The notes beneath the pieces are model-generated. The model was not told the origin of the DNA. It ran no database searches and saw nothing but the letters and a program-made list of their open reading frames with translations. Of a DNA stretch of 24,761 nucleotides, positions 22,177 through 24,761 are shown in pieces. Position numbers and translations under genes: made by a program. Every line of letters begins with the position of its first letter. Position 1 is the first letter of the stretch. This DNA comes from an uncultured Thermomicrobia bacterium (GTDB lineage: Bacteria; Chloroflexota; Chloroflexia; Thermomicrobiales; JALYUS01), in contig CALBSO010000052.1 in assembly GCA_937968015.1 (NCBI GenBank), positions 1 through 24,761 on the forward strand, written 5' to 3'.

Positions 22177-24297
22177 ATGCCGCGCGATTTACCGATCGGA
22201 AACGGGTCGTTGCTCGTCAACTTCGATGAGACGGGGACGATGCGCGATGTCTACTTCCCGCATGTCGGCCAGGAGAACCATACCGATGGGCGACTCAACC
22301 GCTTCGGCGTCTGGGTTGCGAACGCGGATGGCACCGACGCGCGCTTCGCATGGCTCAACGACGATGGCTGGCAACGGTCACTCCGCTATCGCCTCGAAAC
22401 GCTTGTCACCAATGTGCGCGCGCAACATGACGGGCTCGGCATCTGCCTGCACATCGAAGATGTGGTGGATTTCAACCGCAATGTCTATATCAAAAAAGTG
22501 GTCGCCGACAATCTGCGGGACCGGGACATCACCGTGCGTTTCTTCTTCCATTTTGACGCGCATCTCTGGGGAAACAATGTCGGGGACACCGGGTATTACG
22601 ATCCGCGCTCCGGTGGGCTGGTGTTCTACAAAGCGCGGCGCTACTTCCTGCTCAACACGCACGCGGGCGATCAGACCGGCCTCCGCCAGTGGGCGGTCGG
22701 CGAAAAGGAGATCCACAATAAGGAAGGCACCTGGCGGGATGCTGAGGATGGTCTCCTGAGCAACAACCCGGTCGCGCAAGGTTCGATTGACGGCATCGGC
22801 GGTACCGAAGTGCGCGTTCCGGCCGGCCAGAGCCGGGTGCATTACTGGTGGCTCGCCGTTGGCGAGACGATTGGCGTCGTCGGCAATCTCGATCTGCGGA
22901 TGCGGGAACGAGAGGCGGAGACCTATCTGCGGCGCACGCACGACTACTGGCAACTCTGGCTGCGTAAGGAGCAGCGCACATTCGCGGACCTCCCGGAGGA
23001 CGCACGCCTTTGCTTCAACCGCAGCCTGCTCATCCTGCGCACCAATATAGACAACGGCGGCGCGATCATCGCCGCCAGCGACGCGGATATCCTTCAATTT
23101 GGCCGGGACACCTACACGTATATGTGGCCGCGCGACGGCGCGCTGGTCGCGACAGCGCTCATCCGCGCCGGGTATCCCGACATCGCGATGCGGTTTTTCG
23201 CCTTCGTCGGCAATCTCATTCCCCGCGATGGCTATCTCCTGCACAAATACAACCCAGATGGCTCGATGGGTTCGACCTGGCACCCCTTCGTCGCACCGGA
23301 CGGCACGCCACAGTTGCCGATCCAGGAGGATGAAACGGCGCTCGTCATCACCGCCTTATGGGAGCATTTCCGGCATTATCGGGAGGTCGAGTCCGTCTCG
23401 CCGCTCTACCGGCCGCTCGTGCGCTCCGCCGCCGATTTCATGGCCCGCTTCCGGGAACCCGTCACGGGGCTGCCCGCGCCGTCATACGACCTCTGGGAGG
23501 AACGGCACGGCATCATGGCCTGGACCGTCGCCGCGGTCTGGTCCGGTTTGCGCGCTGCGGCGAACTTCGCCGAGGCGTTCGGGCAGGATCATCTGGCGGC
23601 TGGTTGGCGGCGCGCGGCACAAGAAATCCATGACGCGGCCGTCAAGCACCTGTTCGACCCGTCGCTCGGCCGCTTCGTGCGGCTGATCAATGTCGCCAAG
23701 GACGGCACAATCACGCCGGACGCGACGCTCGATGCCAGCATGATGGGCCTCGTCGTCTTCGGGATGTTCTCGGCGCACGATCCGCGCATCAAGGCGACGA
23801 TGGAAGCGCTGCGGCAGACACTGGAGGTGAAAACACCAATCGGCGGCGTCGCGCGGTATCAGAACGACTACTACCAACAAGTCTCTCAAGACATCACCGC
23901 CTGCCCCGGCAACCCGTGGTTTATTTGCACGCTCTGGATCGCGGATTACTACATCGCCGCCGCCCAGACAGTGGATGACCTCGCACAGGCGGCGACGTAC
24001 ATCAAGTGGGTGACCGACCACACACTGGAAAGTGGTGTCCTCGCCGAGCAGGTGCATCCCTATACCGGCGCGCCGCTCTCTGTTTCACCACTCACATGGA
24101 GCCACGCCGCGCTCGTCACGACGGTTCAGTCATATGTGGCGAAATGGACGGCCCTGACGTCCGACCATCCGGCTCAGCACGGTGCGCCACAATCCGCGCC
24201 GTCGGCGGAGCCAATGAGCGCGCCCATTCGCCCGATGGACGCCACCGCGACGCAAGAGACGAAGCCGCTCGTCGCCGATCGCTCCGGCGTTGACTGA
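22177..24297 (+). CDS. Glycoside hydrolase family 15 protein (glucoamylase-like)
   Basis: A 706-residue inverting alpha-glucosidase of the GH15 group, which includes glucoamylases, glucodextranases, isomaltose-specific enzymes and some trehalases. An N-terminal beta-sandwich (about 1-270) leads to an (alpha/alpha)6 barrel. Landmarks: Y-M-W317-P-R-D320, the typical GH15 opening helix; D-L-W-E441-E442-R-H-G, holding the general acid; and L-A-E624-Q-V with the following P-L-T-W-S-H-A, holding the general base. No signal peptide is present, so it acts on intracellular glycans or oligosaccharides. The last 45 residues or so are a disordered-looking Ala/Pro/Ser tail. The ATG at 22177 has AGAAGGG five bases upstream and lies two bases after the pyk stop, placing it in the eda-pyk transcript. 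Glucoamylase versus trehalase specificity is unresolved. Confidence 0.92.
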   Translation: MPRDLPIGNGSLLVNFDETGTMRDVYFPHVGQENHTDGRLNRFGVWVANADGTDARFAWLNDDGWQRSLRYRLETLVTNVRAQHDGLGICLHIEDVVDFNRNVYIKKVVADNLRDRDITVRFFFHFDAHLWGNNVGDTGYYDPRSGGLVFYKARRYFLLNTHAGDQTGLRQWAVGEKEIHNKEGTWRDAEDGLLSNNPVAQGSIDGIGGTEVRVPAGQSRVHYWWLAVGETIGVVGNLDLRMREREAETYLRRTHDYWQLWLRKEQRTFADLPEDARLCFNRSLLILRTNIDNGGAIIAASDADILQFGRDTYTYMWPRDGALVATALIRAGYPDIAMRFFAFVGNLIPRDGYLLHKYNPDGSMGSTWHPFVAPDGTPQLPIQEDETALVITALWEHFRHYREVESVSPLYRPLVRSAADFMARFREPVTGLPAPSYDLWEERHGIMAWTVAAVWSGLRAAANFAEAFGQDHLAAGWRRAAQEIHDAAVKHLFDPSLGRFVRLINVAKDGTITPDATLDASMMGLVVFGMFSAHDPRIKATMEALRQTLEVKTPIGGVARYQNDYYQQVSQDITACPGNPWFICTLWIADYYIAAAQTVDDLAQAATYIKWVTDHTLESGVLAEQVHPYTGAPLSVSPLTWSHAALVTTVQSYVAKWTALTSDHPAQHGAPQSAPSAEPMSAPIRPMDATATQETKPLVADRSGVD

Positions 24298-24573
24298 TCG
24301 GCCGTCGGTCACACTGAAGACGTGTCCCTGCAAAGAGAGCAATTGATCGCTCCCACCAGACGTAGCCGTGTGAGTGACCGGGTATGTGTGCGGTGACGGT
24401 GGCAAACGTAGCCACGGTCGAACCTCGCGGGCGCCTTTCGGCTGGTGTGTCCAGCCCGTCTCATCCCCGCTCGGGGCTTGACGCATGGCTTCCATACATC
24501 CACCGATGCCCCAGCGACGTCTCTACTGAGATGATCTACCGAGATGCGGTGGAACCAGCATCAGGAGGGCACG
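24298..24573. other. Intergenic region with small inverted repeats
   Basis: This 276-base gap after the GH15 gene has no convincing gene. It contains a clean hairpin (GGCTGG at 24440-24445, CCAGCC at 24451-24456) and a second, mutually exclusive pairing (AGCCC at 24453-24457 with GGGCT at 24474-24478). GTGGC/GCCAC also flank a short loop around 24408-24424. None is followed by a T-run, so termination is not shown. I could not find a good promoter for the next gene here. Confidence 0.4.
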
Positions 24574-24750
24574 ATGGGAAGCGAGCAGAACAAGCAGGTC
24601 GTCCGTCGCTTTATCGAGGAGGGATTGAACACCGGGGACCTCGACCGGGTGGCCGATCTCTTCGCTCCGGACTACACCAACTACATCATGGGCGGTGCTG
24701 GCGCAGACCTAAGTAGGCAGCCAATCGAACTTAGACGATTGCAAGCCTGA
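24574..24750 (+). pseudogene. Truncated SnoaL-like/ester cyclase protein
   Basis: A 58-residue open frame starts at ATG 24574 with AGGAGGG five bases upstream. Residues 1-47 or so look like the start of a SnoaL-like (polyketide cyclase/NTF2-fold) protein: N-K-Q-V-V-R-R-F-I-E-E, then L-N-T-G-D-L-D-R-V-A-D-L-F-A-P-D-Y. Family members run to about 130-145 residues. Here the frame changes to unrelated sequence after about G-A-D-L-S and stops at 24750. The change coincides with a local drop in GC and with small repeats in the last 55 bases. It is either a gene broken by insertion or rearrangement, or an assembly artefact at the end of the sequence. Confidence 0.6.
24709..24734. repeat. Inverted repeat at the break in the SnoaL-like gene
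   Basis: CTAAGT (24709-24714) and ACTTAG (24729-24734) form a perfect 6-bp inverted repeat around 14 bases. Immediately after, TGCAAG occurs twice in direct orientation (24740-24745 and 24755-24760). Both lie where the SnoaL-like protein loses family similarity, in a stretch of visibly lower GC. Confidence 0.4.
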
Positions 24751-24761
24751 CGTATGCAAGT

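Noticed and set aside
24384..24716. A 110-codon plus-strand open frame in the last intergenic region
   Set aside because: It overlaps the SnoaL-like start in another frame, and its product is Arg/Gly-rich without family features or a ribosome-binding site.

Overview
The window is a GC-rich (roughly 60-65% by eye), densely coded bacterial segment with 19 protein genes I consider real, one truncated gene at the right end, two tRNA genes and several readable promoters. Family content suggests Chloroflexota, perhaps a Thermomicrobia-like lineage: an ftsW-pbpA pair, large GH63-like and GH15 glycosidases, and a ComEC without its C-terminal metallo-beta-lactamase domain. This placement is an inference; no rRNA or other strong phylogenetic marker is present, and Actinomycetota cannot be excluded. 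No phage, IS element, CRISPR array or secondary-metabolite cluster is visible.

Layout, left to right. (1) Positions 87-668, minus: a YdeI/OmdA-family protein that appears leaderless. (2) Positions 724-4596, minus: an apparent operon mtnP - ftsW - pbpA (methylthioadenosine phosphorylase, SEDS glycosyltransferase, class B penicillin-binding protein) behind a strong promoter at 4625-4653. (3) Positions 4685-10696, plus: a small protein with two CxxC...HxxC modules, an M20 amidohydrolase, an amidohydrolase_2 protein, an unrecognised protein with a PD-(D/E)xK-like signature, an M19 dipeptidase and a uronate-dehydrogenase-like SDR. (4) Positions 10698-12313, minus: a NUDIX hydrolase (its stop is one base from the convergent SDR stop), tRNA-Cys, a 49-residue membrane miniprotein and a SAM methyltransferase. 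(5) Positions 12410-14779, plus: comEA-comEC, then tRNA-Glu. (6) Positions 14932-15582, minus: a PilZ-domain protein. (7) Positions 15789-24297, plus: an MFS transporter, a GH63-like glycosidase, and a tightly coupled eda - pyk - GH15 run. (8) Positions 24574-24750: the start of a SnoaL-like protein that loses its family sequence just before the window ends.

The most coherent functional unit is 17276-24297: two glycosidases of the (alpha/alpha)6 type flank KDPG aldolase and pyruvate kinase. This looks like carbohydrate (possibly storage-glycan or compatible-solute) breakdown feeding the lower Entner-Doudoroff/glycolytic route. comEA-comEC suggests natural DNA uptake, and ftsW-pbpA builds septal or elongation peptidoglycan.

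The promoters are unusually legible. Four are TTG-type -35 boxes 17-18 bases from a TAC(A/G)CT -10 box, and two genes without a Shine-Dalgarno have a TACA(A/C)T box exactly six bases before ATG. I found no clear new multi-gene system. The best candidates for something undescribed are the PD-(D/E)xK-like orphan, the duplicated zinc-module protein and the 49-residue membrane protein.
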